A stretch of 64,000 bases of DNA from Chalara sp. BL73 (Eukaryota > Ascomycota > Leotiomycetes > Helotiales), in contig CAKJVC010000017.1 in the NCBI GenBank assembly GCA_918026815.1, forward strand, positions 744,001-808,000, in the 5' to 3' direction. Below the pieces are notes generated by a model. That model was not told where the DNA came from and made no database searches. It saw only the letters and a program-made list of their open reading frames with translations. This document shows, piece after piece, positions 35,925 to 46,335 of this stretch; the stretch's first letter is position 1; each line of letters starts with the position of its first letter. A program made the translations under genes and the position numbers.

Positions 35925-36397
35925 CCCATTATTTGCAGGTAGATTCTAAAGTTCTGCATCTTCCTTGAAACAAATTTGGCTGTGCTTGACCCAAAGCTAT
36001 TCCTCCTCGCTCTTAAAGGGAGGCGCATATATACCGTTGATCTTCCGAAGCTGCCTTTCTGTTTCATCGATATGGTATTCTCAATCATAGCCTTTGCAGC
36101 AATATGCGGCGGCAATGCGGTATCAATCCCGCTTGCCCATTTCTGATAAGCCCCAACTTGAATTGGCAACTTGACGGCCATCTGATCCACTACGATGCGT
36201 ACGAAGAGTTTCTCCTTGACTTCTCCTCCGACATAGAGGTCTTTGGTTGGAAGTGGAAGGAAAACGAAGACGACGTAGAACGCGGGAAGGTCGACAATCT
36301 CTTGGTAGAGTTTTGTAATGCTGTCAGCAAGAGGTTTTTTAGAGGTGTCGTCCTTGAGGATGGAGTCAGAATGATAGACTGCCACATAAAGCAGACT
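35925..36397 (-). pseudogene. Decayed tautomerase-superfamily paralogue
   Basis: Reads leftwards as SLLYVAVYHSDS..., with LPAFYVVFVFLPLP and LYVGGEVKEK aligning with the intact copy at 34295. No ATG is present at the expected first codon (TTG or AGT instead) and the catalytic N-terminal Pro is gone. After PPHIAAK the frame shifts by one; the continuing frame shows GYD, a TGA where relatives have Trp, EYHIDETERQL, GIYAPPFKSEEE, a TAG at another Trp position, then LWVKHSQICFKED. Both stops are TGG to TGA/TAG changes, the direction expected of RIP-type C-to-T decay. Clearly non-functional. Confidence 0.85.
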
Positions 36398-37067
36398 CAA
36401 CTTTTTTTTTCGCTGGTTCCGTTTAGTGTTTGGACGTGAGCAGCTGCCGCTTTAACCTGAGCACGGCCTGAGCAACCTGAGCAGAGCCAGCCTGAGCATG
36501 CATTAAGAGGCCATTTTAGCTCCCAGAGAGGCTCGTTCTGGCTCCCTTAATGCTCGGTTACACTTTCCTCATTTTGCTTCTAAACACAGATCCTATTTTG
36601 GCTCCCTTACGACCGAGATTCCCCCGGAACTATTTTTAGATCCACACTCGCTTATATACACGTGATACGTAAGTCAGCCTCATTATTTCATAACATTTCA
36701 TTAATGTCTATAGTGTGTAATTCAGAGCTAGATTGCTAGAACGTTCTACAAGGCCAAAAGCAATCCTGAATGCCGGCGAAGGAAAAATTCTGAGGCAGGA
36801 GTTGGGGCGCACGTGACCTCGGCTACCACTCGGTTACTATGCATTTCCTTATTTCCTGCCGTCATGTAGATAGCTTCTTACAGCAGAGATAGATCCACAC
36901 ACGATAGCACAATCAAGTATATTGACTCACTGTGTTGCCGCTCCCTGCTCGTCCAACCTGAGATCCAACATACAGGCCGCTGGATAGAAAGGATATTTAA
37001 ATCCTTTTAGGGGTTAGATCATTTCTTTTTTTCACTCATTCTTAAGAAAACAAAATCAACCGCAAGA
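36398..37067. other. Intergenic region with short direct repeats
   Basis: Four copies of CCTGAGCA lie at 36456-36498. Variants of TTTTGGCTCCCTTA recur at about 36513, 36538 and 36594. A TATACACGTGA box at 36655-36665 may belong to the GAR formyltransferase promoter. A TTTCTTTTTTTC pyrimidine tract precedes that start codon. Confidence 0.45.
36456..36498. repeat. Four direct copies of CCTGAGCA
   Basis: Copies at 36456-36463, 36467-36474, 36476-36483 and 36491-36498, with irregular spacing. Confidence 0.85.
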
Positions 37068-37820
37068 ATGGCAGACGAACAACAGTCACCATGCCGCATA
37101 CTCGTCATGGCCTCCGGCAATGGCTCCAACTTCCAAGCGCTCATCAACGCCGTCACCGCGGGGCGCATCCCCAACAGCAAAATCGTCCGCCTTATCGTGA
37201 ACCGCGCAAAGGCATACGCTACAACCCGGGCGGACCAGGCAGGTATCCCGTGGAAGTACTTCAACCTAATTAATAACGGGTTTTTGGCCAAGGGAGAGAA
37301 GGATGAGGGGAAAGTCAAAGATGCGAGGGAGCGGTATGATATGGCGTTGGCGGAGAGTGTTTTAGGCGAGAGTGAGAGTGAGAGGCCGGAGCTAGTAGTG
37401 CTGGCGGGGTGGATGCATGTTTTTGGGAAGACGTTTTTGGAGCCGTTAGAGAGGGAGGGGGTTAGGGTTATTAATCTGCATCCCGCATTGCCTGGTGAGC
37501 ACCCTTGCACCGATTTGGACTGCTACGGGTAGGAAGAGAAGCTTACGGCCTAGACAGGAAAATACGATGGTGCCGGTGCAATAGAGCGCGCCTTCAACGA
37601 CTTCAAAGCTGGAAAACTGGAACGCACAGGTGTTATGGTTCATTATGTTGTCCTTAAGGTGGATAAGGGTGACCCTATCATGGTGCGGGAGATTGAGTAC
37701 CAGGAAAGAGAGGAGCTCGCGCAGCTAGAGGAGAGGATGCATGAGCATGAGCATGAGCTGATCGTGGAGGCGACGGCGAAGGTGGTAGGGGAGATATTAA
37801 AGGGAAGGAAGGGGAAGTGA
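37068..37820 (+). CDS. ADE8: Phosphoribosylglycinamide formyltransferase (GART)
   Basis: Transfers a formyl group from 10-formyltetrahydrofolate to GAR in step three of de novo purine synthesis. Two exons (37068-37494 and 37558-37820), a 63-bp GT-AG intron, 229 residues, about the length of yeast Ade8. The phosphate-binding start RILVMASGNGSNFQALI, the active-site triad region RVINLHPALPG (Asn and His) and the downstream Asp region VDKGDPIMVREIE are all present; the intron splits the Gly codon after PALP. The insertion AESVLGESESERPELVV is normal for fungal enzymes. It is a housekeeping gene sitting inside an otherwise decayed neighbourhood and shows no damage. Confidence 0.95.
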
Positions 37821-38401
37821 GGTTGGTGACAAGGAGGCTAGTTGGAAAAGGTAGTCATTATTAGCAAGACACTTTCTAACTACCACAAGGATCTATCGTT
37901 AGTGGGCTCCTAGCCACCTAAAGAGTGGTATCCATCGGGTACGCTCCTAGTCACCCACAGCACCATATAGAAGGGTAGGCAGAGGCCTAATAGCCTCTGC
38001 CTTATAACGCTTAATCAACCACGTTGTGTACTCTCATTGAGGTGCCTCCCTTTATATAATTATATTTGCTTACTCATAAAGCTAGGGGGCAGGCTTATAG
38101 AACAGACCTTGCGGTGAGAGTGGAAATCTTCTTGAAGGCATCTGTGTAGGAAACAAAATGGCTCACAGCTAGGACAATTACATTCAGTAGGATAAACAGT
38201 AAAATAACTAGCAGGATAATCAGTAAGATAATCAGAGGTAGGATAATTGTAACACCAGCAGGTCCCGTAGACACAGCCGGGGGACTACAGTCACTATGTG
38301 GAGCGAGGATAAGTACGCTCGAGCTTCTACAGCACTTCGCTGGATAAGGAGAGAGACTCTGTCTCCTCAATTGTAAGTGTTGGAACGCATGTAACTAGTC
38401 A

Positions 38402-38446
38402 CGTGAAGAGTTGTTGGTCCCTTTCGGGACCTACAACCTCTTCGCG
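38402..38446. repeat. Imperfect 20-bp hairpin
   Basis: The left arm (38402-38421, CGTGAAGAGTTGTTGGTCCC) pairs with the right arm (38426-38446) around TTTC, with three differences. It begins in TCACGTGA like the palindrome at 32092 and is immediately followed by the shared 19-bp motif. Confidence 0.8.
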
Positions 38447-38450
38447 ACAC

Positions 38451-38469
38451 GTAGCTTAGAATCAATCAA
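38451..38469 (+). repeat. 19-bp dispersed motif, copy 2
   Basis: GTAGCTTAGAATCAATCAA, identical to 32156-32174 and in the same orientation. Confidence 0.8.
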
Positions 38470-38918
38470 GACTTATTCAACAACCTCAACGAGCATTACG
38501 CATGAACACATGCATACGTGGCCTCAGGTTAAAATATAGGCAATATCTATGACCCGGGTATTCCGACATTGATCAATAGAGGAATGCTGCGCGTTTGACG
38601 TGTAGCTTTAGCTGTAGTGTTACGGTTCTAGCTATACTCGGAGAGTACAGTGTTGAATAGAAGATCTAGTCCGAAGGGTTAGGTCAGAGAAAAAGCAGGT
38701 ATATTACAAATACAAAGAATAAATTCCAATAATTAAATATAAAAAATACTATTTCAGTTTAAGCACGAAGTTTTTATTTAAAGAAATCGGAGTTAATTAC
38801 TTTTAAATGCTTTCCGATGACAGGTACCATAAACAAACTCCAACTGCTAGCACTGTTGCACTAGGAACACAAAATCTACACTGCCAGCATATCATTCAAG
38901 TCTAAAAGTACCGTGGAC

Positions 38919-39640
38919 ATGAACACCGAAAAAGTTCCCTTCAAGACCGCGGACAGAGTGGTCCTACGTGGCTTATTTTACACGCCTAAAGATTCATCGC
39001 TATCGAAATTGCACTGTATAGTTATATCGCATGGCTTTTCGGCAGTTAAATAGCAGGGCCTCACCGCAGTTACAGAACACTTTCCTTCCCATATTCCAAT
39101 TATTTGTTTAGTTTTCGACAACTGTCGATTCGGGGAGAGTGACACTAGACCCCATGCGGCCCGGCTGGAAGTCGACCCCAGAGCACAAACGAGTGACATA
39201 TCGGATGCCATCACATTCTGTCAATCTCGGGCAGAGATTGATGCAGGCAGAATTGAAATCTGTGCTCTTCCTTCAATGGGGCCAATTTGATTTGAGTAGC
39301 AGCTGTTGACCGAAGGGTCAAGGTAGTCGTCGCACAAATGCCCTTGGTGGATGGGTGGTCCGGCTTTGCCAACTTGTTGTGGTCGGATGAAACCAAAGAT
39401 CTTGAGGCGGATTTTCAGAAAGGCTTGATATTCTTCTCCATTACTCAAAAAGTGATTGTATCTGGCCCTCCAAGATCGACTTGCTCATAATGCCAGCGAA
39501 CCGCGGATGACGATACCGGTGGTTGACCCATATCCTTTAAATCGGTCCGCCATGACAACAAAAGACAGCAATAGGTCTATGGGTGGTACCGAGAAGATAC
39601 TCAAAACCCGGCAAAACGAAGTAACAATTGAATTTTAATC
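38919..39640 (+). pseudogene. Alpha/beta-hydrolase relic
   Basis: Begins with an ATG and reads MNTEKVPFKTADRVVLRG..., CIVISHGFSAVK, then TAG at 39052. The same frame continues through CLVFDNCRFGESDTRP and DISDAITFCQSRAEID, all typical of a fungal alpha/beta-hydrolase family with HGFS and DNRGFG(D/E)SD motifs. Near 39280 the expected nucleophile elbow is unrecognisable and the frame changes to AAVDRRVKVVVAQMP and GWSGFANLL, then breaks again before RLAHNASEPRMTIPVVDPYP. A stop plus two or more frameshifts and the lost elbow make it a pseudogene. The TAG could come from a Glu/Gln/Trp codon. Confidence 0.78.
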
Positions 39641-40216
39641 AAAAAGAGTATGTAAGATTCTAATCTTGAAAAGGAGATAAAGAATGCAGGTCTGTTACAT
39701 GACAGAAGCAGCTCAACTTATCTGTCAAAGATCGGCTTATATAATAACGCTAGGAGACTACTAGCCAGAGTTTCCATCAGCTGTTACAGGTTATTGCAGG
39801 TTATTACGGGTTATAATAGTATGACAAGCTGCGTAGTAACAGGCGGTTGACGTGTTGAATACTACCTATATAAAGCCCTCTATTCGACCTCTATTGCAAA
39901 GTCCTATTCCTTACATCACCGCCCACTCTCATTGGCCCCTGTGACTGAGTTCAAAGGATGTCGCTCTCATTGGACAAAAGTTCATTGCTTAGCTGCAAAG
40001 TTTCAGCTTTGCGCCACAAGATTCGCAACCGCGCCCAAGAACTGGGTGTCGTAGATATCTTTTAATCATCACGCAGCCGTTGCCAATCTTCTTTGCCCTT
40101 AGAGAACTGAGTCGAAGAACAAGTCAGAGCTAAAAGCCAAGATTCCAGAGCTTGACTACCATAGGGGTCGAGAGAACTAAATCCAACGTCGAGGACGCTC
40201 AGAGCAGTCTCTGAAA
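39641..40216. other. Intergenic region upstream of the HET gene
   Basis: Contains a 3 x 10-bp repeat at 39784-39813 and a CTATATAAAG TATA-like box at about 39868. No gene seen. Confidence 0.45.
39784..39813. repeat. 3 x 10-bp tandem repeat
   Basis: TTACAGGTTA, TTGCAGGTTA and TTACGGGTTA in direct succession. Confidence 0.85.
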
Positions 40217-42001
40217 ATGGGCGACGTGTCTGGAGAGATATATTCCGACCTCCCTCTCGGGCGTCACATCCGCCTACTATATCTCGATCCTGGCACGGAG
40301 GACGAACCGATCACTGCCAACCTCTCAGTCTTCGCTTTAGCCCACTCCCCTTCATACGAAGCACTGTCATATGTATGGGGTCACTCAGGAGACCATGAAC
40401 CAATTGAAGTTAACAGTAATACCGTTCATGTCACCAAGAACTTGAAAGCAGCACTTGTAAGAGTGCGCTATGCGGATCGACCACGTGTGGTGTGGGCTGA
40501 CGCAATCTGCATCAATCAGCGCGATGTCAAGGAACGCGGTCATCATGTAGGGTTTATGGGTGCAATATACAGCCAGGCAGAGAGGGTACTAGTATATCTT
40601 GGTCGGGATGAAGACGGCCGAGCTAGGGAAGTTGCGGAGTTGGTGAAAGAGAATCATCAACTGGTCTCTAAGTACAAATCCATAGAGGAGATGCCGATAC
40701 TTTCAGCTGATGATCCAGTCTTCAACGACCCGAGATGGGCCGCTGTGAAGACTCTAACAGACTGTGTCTGGTGGACACGGACCTGGGTTATTCAGGAAGT
40801 GGGATTAGCCAAGGAACCTTGGGTTCTGTATGGAGATGTTGAATTCAGGTATCGGCAGCTGATGGCAATGGCTACATGGATTGACAGATGTGCAGGTCAC
40901 TTGTTGATCCGAGCTGGCATTGAATTCAACGCCATCCATATGGAATGGGTCGATTGGTCTCTAGAATGGGAGAAGGAGAACTGGCTTCATGACCGCAATT
41001 TCCTCGACCTCATGAATCAAGGGAGCTGGCTTGGTTGTGCAGATCATAGAGACCACGTTTTTGCGATGCTGGGCCATCGTTTTGCGCAGGTTAATAGCGA
41101 CGGTGAGGCTTTCGTGAAACCGGACTATACTAAAGATTTTCACCAAGTCTTTCTCGAGTTGGCTATACAGCTTTTGAAACTCCGAAATGCACATCGGTCG
41201 CTCTCAGCAGTAGAACACAATGAGGAAACTATCAAAGATAAGTTTCCGTCTTGGGTTCCCTATTGGACCGTTCAGGAAACAATGACCAACCTTGGAATTT
41301 ATACTGGCTTCCCATACAATGCATCTGCTGGAAGAATTGAGTCACCGTTGGTAGTTACAGAGGAGAATCATCTGCAAGTAAAAGGGACAATTCTCGGTAG
41401 TGTTTACAAGACATTTAAGTTTACCGCCTTCGACCTGGCTGACCCCGAGAATCCTACTGACAAAGGGTCCAAAGATTCAAGTGAAGGCATATTTAGAGAA
41501 ATTTGGGGGTACGCACGGGACAACAGATCAATTTCAGCATACAAATCTGATTACTTGACCGCCTTTAGTCTCACACTCACAGCCGCTTTGAGTGGTTATG
41601 AGTCCGCCAAGGATAATCTCTCTCAACATCAAGACAACTTCATAGCCTATTGGCACCATCAATTCAACTCGAAATCAGTCGAGCCTCCCACTGAATTACA
41701 GATGAGTGTCGTTAAGGGAGACCGCGAGAAGTTCTGGCTGGACATGAGATTTTCTTGTACAGGGAGGAGTTTTGCGTTTACAGAGAATGGTTACTATATA
41801 TTAGGGCCGGCGATCATGGAATCAGAAGATCTCTGTTGCGTGATATTTGGCGCAAATGTACCGTTCATTCTTCGCAGGACAGGGATGGAAGGTCGATATA
41901 AACTTGTTGGGGAGGCTTATGTTCACGGCATTATGGGTGGGGAAGCGAGAGAAATGCTTGAAAATGGTAGGATACAAGAGGATATTATAACTTTGTGCTA
42001 G
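40217..42001 (+). CDS. HET-domain (heterokaryon incompatibility) protein
   Basis: Intronless, 594 residues from ATG. The HET domain begins at about residue 45: YEALSYVWG (47-55), then WADAICINQRD (93-103), VGFMGAIYSQAERVLVYLG, and WWTRTWVIQEVGLAKEPWVLYG, the canonical order. HET proteins trigger cell death or growth arrest on fusion with an incompatible strain, and many orphan family members exist per genome. The C-terminal half (from about 230) has no named domain but contains LVGEAYVHGIMGGEA close to the end, a conserved tail in many stand-alone HET proteins. No NACHT, WD or ankyrin partner domains are fused. No damage seen. It lies at the edge of the decayed region. Confidence 0.95.
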   Translation: MGDVSGEIYSDLPLGRHIRLLYLDPGTEDEPITANLSVFALAHSPSYEALSYVWGHSGDHEPIEVNSNTVHVTKNLKAALVRVRYADRPRVVWADAICINQRDVKERGHHVGFMGAIYSQAERVLVYLGRDEDGRAREVAELVKENHQLVSKYKSIEEMPILSADDPVFNDPRWAAVKTLTDCVWWTRTWVIQEVGLAKEPWVLYGDVEFRYRQLMAMATWIDRCAGHLLIRAGIEFNAIHMEWVDWSLEWEKENWLHDRNFLDLMNQGSWLGCADHRDHVFAMLGHRFAQVNSDGEAFVKPDYTKDFHQVFLELAIQLLKLRNAHRSLSAVEHNEETIKDKFPSWVPYWTVQETMTNLGIYTGFPYNASAGRIESPLVVTEENHLQVKGTILGSVYKTFKFTAFDLADPENPTDKGSKDSSEGIFREIWGYARDNRSISAYKSDYLTAFSLTLTAALSGYESAKDNLSQHQDNFIAYWHHQFNSKSVEPPTELQMSVVKGDREKFWLDMRFSCTGRSFAFTENGYYILGPAIMESEDLCCVIFGANVPFILRRTGMEGRYKLVGEAYVHGIMGGEAREMLENGRIQEDIITLC

Positions 42002-42093
42002 CCTCGGTTCTTTTTTTTTGGGCTTTGGGGCGGGCGGCAGCCAGACTAACATAATTTACGACTAGCCACCATCACGTCTTGAATTCCTTAACC

Positions 42094-42933
42094 ATGGATC
42101 GCCCCTTTATTACTATTCCTCCCTCCGCAACTCACACGCACACGGTTGTTTTCTTACATGGGCGTGGAGATACTGCCCAAAGTTTTGCTTCCTCTTTGTA
42201 TTACTCAAGGGACTCACGCGACCGCACACTTCCGGAGATCTTCCCCTCCTTCCGCTGGGTGTTCCCTCAGGCTGGGATGCGGCAGTGTGCCGCCTTCCCT
42301 GGCGACACAATTTCGCAGTGGTTTGATATTTGGAACGTGAGCAACTTCTCGCAGCGTGAAGAGCTACAGGCAACAGGTCTACGGGAGAGCGTTGCTAGTG
42401 TACGGCGCATCCTTGCGAGCGAAGCTGCCACCTTGGGCGGAGAATGGGATCGCCTTGTACTGGCTGGGATTAGCCAAGGCGCTGCCACTGGTGCGCATAC
42501 ACTATTAAATTTGAGTCTATCAACAACTGAGGAAGGCCCACACGTGACCCTAAGACTCGGCGCCTTCGTTGGTTTTTCGTGCAGGATGCCTTTCCCTGGG
42601 AGATCACTCGCTGAGACCAGGAAAGTGCTCGACTTAGATGGCGTCCTGGACACTAATGAGATTCTACGCAACACACCTGTGTTATTAGAACACTGTATCG
42701 ATGATCCACTTGTTCTGATAGGAAATGGGCGTGACTTGCGAGATACATTACAAGGATTCGGCGCGACAGTTACATGGAAAGAGTATCCCAATGGCGGGCA
42801 CTGGTTCAACTCGCCAGCTGGAATCGATGATGCTGTAGAGTTTCTAAATAATCACGTTTTGAAAAAACCGAGCAACGTAGAAAACTCATCAAGTCAGGTC
42901 CACACATTGCCCGACATAATGGATGTCTCTTAA
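42094..42933 (+). CDS. Acyl-protein-thioesterase/carboxylesterase-family hydrolase
   Basis: Single exon, 279 residues; ATG at 42094 is chosen as the first in-frame Met. VVFLHGRGDTAQSFA near the N-terminus, nucleophile Ser-127 in LAGISQGAA, acid in CIDDPLV and His in GGHWF make a complete catalytic triad of the phospholipase/carboxylesterase (APT1-like) family. FPSFRWVFPQAGMR and SQWFDIWN are the usual family motifs. Classic APT1 removes palmitate from proteins; this sequence is longer, with extra loops and a C-terminal extension, and belongs to the divergent fungal branch with uncertain substrates. It starts only 92 bp after the HET stop, on the same strand. Confidence 0.93.
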   Translation: MDRPFITIPPSATHTHTVVFLHGRGDTAQSFASSLYYSRDSRDRTLPEIFPSFRWVFPQAGMRQCAAFPGDTISQWFDIWNVSNFSQREELQATGLRESVASVRRILASEAATLGGEWDRLVLAGISQGAATGAHTLLNLSLSTTEEGPHVTLRLGAFVGFSCRMPFPGRSLAETRKVLDLDGVLDTNEILRNTPVLLEHCIDDPLVLIGNGRDLRDTLQGFGATVTWKEYPNGGHWFNSPAGIDDAVEFLNNHVLKKPSNVENSSSQVHTLPDIMDVS

Positions 42934-44443
42934 ACTATAGGATGGTACAATAAGGTTGTTACGTCAGGAAGTTGAGCTAATGGCGCTATTAACGTAGTTA
43001 TATATATTATGCGTACGAGAGCACCTTTCACATCATATATGCCTTTTGTCTTTACAAAATTTCCAGCTATTCCATCCTTAAGTGGCATTCACTTATCACA
43101 CCTTTATCTCCTTTCGCCCTATACTTCCATTTGTCAGCTACTTAAACAAACCATTATATTCTACCATATGACAAGAAAATCGAGAATCACATATATATGT
43201 ATTTAAGCTACTGGGATTAACAAGAACTTTAAGCATATTTAATAGAAGATATGTTACAAACATAGTTCAAAGCTGCATGTGATATTTATTATGTGACTTC
43301 CATATTACGCATGTTATGGGCGTAGTTAGCTTTGCATGATATCAATCCTTTTTTAATCCACCTAGCCGGGGGTTTATTAATATTTTTTTTCAGCCTGCTT
43401 ATAGTATTATATTAATATTTAGAGACACCAGGATACGATCCTTAAATAACGATATGCAAAATCGTAGTTTTCCCTTTTCACATGCCCGGAGCACTCTTAC
43501 ATGCTGTTACCATATAACACTAGCTAGAATCGTAACAGGCTCTTACTTAGGATTCTAAAACTTGCTGTTTATTTATCAGATGCTTGTGTTTTGGAGACCA
43601 GAGTGAGCCGCTGCTACAAGTATTATTTTCCTCTCCTACATGTCCTTAGCTTTATCAATCAAAGCTTAAATAAAACATTAACAGATGTCATTTTATTTGC
43701 TTGAGCTCGTAAGGATATAATTCTATTTTACGAGCTTATATCTCTATATATAGATAAAACTAAAAACATAACTAAGGAACACAATAACTACGTACGCCAT
43801 GCGCTCAGACCTGTTTTCCCTTCACCGGATCCTAAGCTTAATAACATCTAATCAGTACTAAACTGCACTCTATATACTTCAAATAAATCAACGTGCATTC
43901 ACGATCCATACGTTCTAGAGGATGTATAGCATCCGGATGAGTCGACTTCCATTTCAGATGGATAGCAAAGGCTAGAATCAATCGTTCGGCCTGGACTGCT
44001 CCACAACCATACCAACTCATGATGAACCCCGGGTTCCTGATAGTTTGCCCGATATGGCAAGTGCGAGGCAGCTGCGAGACACGCTCGTTCATTTGAACCT
44101 ACAATGCCAAGATTTGTAAGGAAGAAATATACTGGGGAATTTTTCTTGTAACTAGCCAACACTGGCTAGCAATCTTAGAATGTGGTCGTTGCGCAGAGCA
44201 TTACATTCTTATAATTATTGGAGTATACTATAATCTTTCGATTTTTTTAAGGTTTCGTGTAGCATATTCTAGGAGGCTGTTAAGTATGGCGAGCGGTTAG
44301 GTAGTGTTGTGGGAGCCATTCTAACCGAACAAAACAACCAAGACAACAAAGTCACTGTGTGCTATAAATGCCTGGGTCTCCTCCGTCTCCCTTTGACCAA
44401 TTTCTCTGTCCCATCTTTATCATATTACCGCTCAAGGCTTGAT
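42934..44443. other. AT-rich intergenic region
   Basis: 1.5 kb dominated by A/T, with many short homopolymers. A minus-strand frame at 43899-44162 has protein-like sequence (GVHHELVWLWSSPGRTID) without an intact gene. No other coding signal. Confidence 0.4.
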
Positions 44444-46335
44444 ATGACTTCGATTTTTAATGATAACAAGGTGAAAGAAGCTCTGTCGCTCATTGAGGCC
44501 GCCAGGCTGCCTCACCCTTCTAGCCCGCTGCTTTCATCCTTTGTCATCGAAGCCCTCAACCCTCGACTGGCTGCTGAGTATGTACTGAAAACATGTCGAT
44601 CTGGTCACAACCAAGAAGTTGATCTTCTTTCGTTTGTATCTGATTGGAGCTATCTTGTTGAGGGTAGTATGTCTCCTACATATCGTGTCCCTTTCTGTCC
44701 TGATGATTAATAGATGCTTAGTTACAAAATGCGGCTCTCCTCCACCAATTCCCGATGCCGCCACGCAAGCTGCCATCGCCAAACGTGATGGCGGCAAGTG
44801 CTGCATTACTGGTAAGGCCGGCCGTTTCTGGGATCCGCTGGTAGTTGTTCCTATTCTTCCTGTTCCGCGTGGCTGGATCGAAGATGAGGTATGTTCATTG
44901 CGTCTAAGGTGATCACGATGCAACAAGAAACTGACGCTTGTACTTAAAGCCCCGAATCTTCAACATGCTCGGTGCTTTCTTTACACACTCCTATCGCGAC
45001 TGGTGGCTTGCCTATGCTCAGAGACCGGATGACATGAGCCCTTACCGTAACCATTGGCTTGTTCGTAAATCAGCCGCCCAGGCCTTTGCACAAGGGATTG
45101 TGAAGCTAGACAGATTGCAACCATCCATGGTTGAGGTGAGTTGTGATCGATGCACTATAGTGGTACTCCCAATTATTACTCTTGCTGATGCCCTGGAATA
45201 GTTTAAGGTAAATCATATTGACATTGGAACGCTGGATACGCTCGCTCTTGATGGTTCTTATCCGCTATTAGGTGATCACTCTCGACTCAATATTGAGAAG
45301 GTGGATCCACGTTTCATAGGGACTCATGCTCGAATTTCACCAAGCAGGCGGTGGCTTGAGATTGTAAAGCAAATTGCCTTAGAAATTCGACCATCTCCGT
45401 CGATAGGTCTCACAAAACATTCACCAACAAATGCCAAGCCTGGCCAAAAGAGCCTATTCTCTTTTACCAGCCCAATGAAGACTGTTTGCCTCGCAGTCTG
45501 GCTCGTAGTTCCACGTAAGATCAGAGTAGCTGCCTATAAGATGTTGCGAAAGATAGGGCATCGCCTTTATGGGAGGCCGAACGTTTTCGAGCCCGTCCAG
45601 AGACTACCCTTCGGGCTATACTTGAAGTATCTAGGAGATCCCGACGGACTTCGCAACGAATTTAACGCTTTGCAAATGGTCCGCAGGTATACTTCGGTGC
45701 CGGTCCCTGAGCCACTAGACCTGGTAATTATACCAACAGAATTAGATGACTCACATTACTCCCACGATGCGTACCTGCTCACATCCCGTGTTCCAGGCAT
45801 ACCTCTTTCGCGCTGCCAAGAGATGCTGTCAGACAAGAACGGCGCTGAGTTCGTTGCTCAGATGCAGGACTACCTGACCCAAATACGAGCCATCCCCAAA
45901 GCCGTCAGCCCAGAATATGCCATCTGCAACACCTTGGGCGAAGCGTGCAGAGACCCTCGCATCCGCGATGCGAACCCCGTAGGGCCTTTCGTGGACGAGG
46001 CTGCCTTCAGCCAGGTCCTGCGAAACCCGGACGAGCCGAGCCGCAGAGGACACAAGGTCGTACTCACGCACGCGGATCTGAATTCCCGGAATATCCTGGT
46101 TGACCGTGTCGCCCGGCCGGATGGGACGCACGGCTGGACGGTGACGGGGATCGTAGACTGGGAGAATTCCGGATACTTCCCTGAATATTGGGACTATACC
46201 AAGGCGCTGTTTGAGGGGTTCAGGTACCCCCAGCGCTGGCGCGACTTCATGCACGATATCTTCAGGGCGTTTGGGGACCTTTCGAAGGAGTTCGAGGTCG
46301 AGAGGAGGAGCTGGGAAGAGGGCGATTATATATGA
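44444..46335 (+). CDS. APH-family (phosphotransferase-like) protein with degenerate HNH-like N-terminus
   Basis: Four exons (44444-44663, 44722-44888, 44950-45135, 45202-46335) give 568 residues with in-phase introns of 58, 61 and 66 bp. Exon 2 carries AIAKRDGGKCCITGK, the opening of fungal HNH-nuclease domains (RDG-x-CCVTG), but the His residues normally following are absent (VVVPILPVPRGW). The C-terminal 280 residues are an aminoglycoside-phosphotransferase/choline-kinase fold: catalytic loop LTHADLNSRNILVD and metal-binding IVDWENSGYFPEYWDY. In fungi such APH proteins are common and their substrates mostly unknown. The combination of a dead HNH-like domain with a complete APH domain is notable; alternative splicing into two genes is possible but the exons connect cleanly. 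Confidence 0.87.

Larger units (their letters stand above)
37821..38918. other. Intergenic region with repeats
   Basis: No gene seen. Degenerate repeats of about 18-20 bp containing AGGATAA and CAGTAAAATAA occur at 38185-38250. A hairpin and a dispersed motif lie at 38402-38469. Confidence 0.45.
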
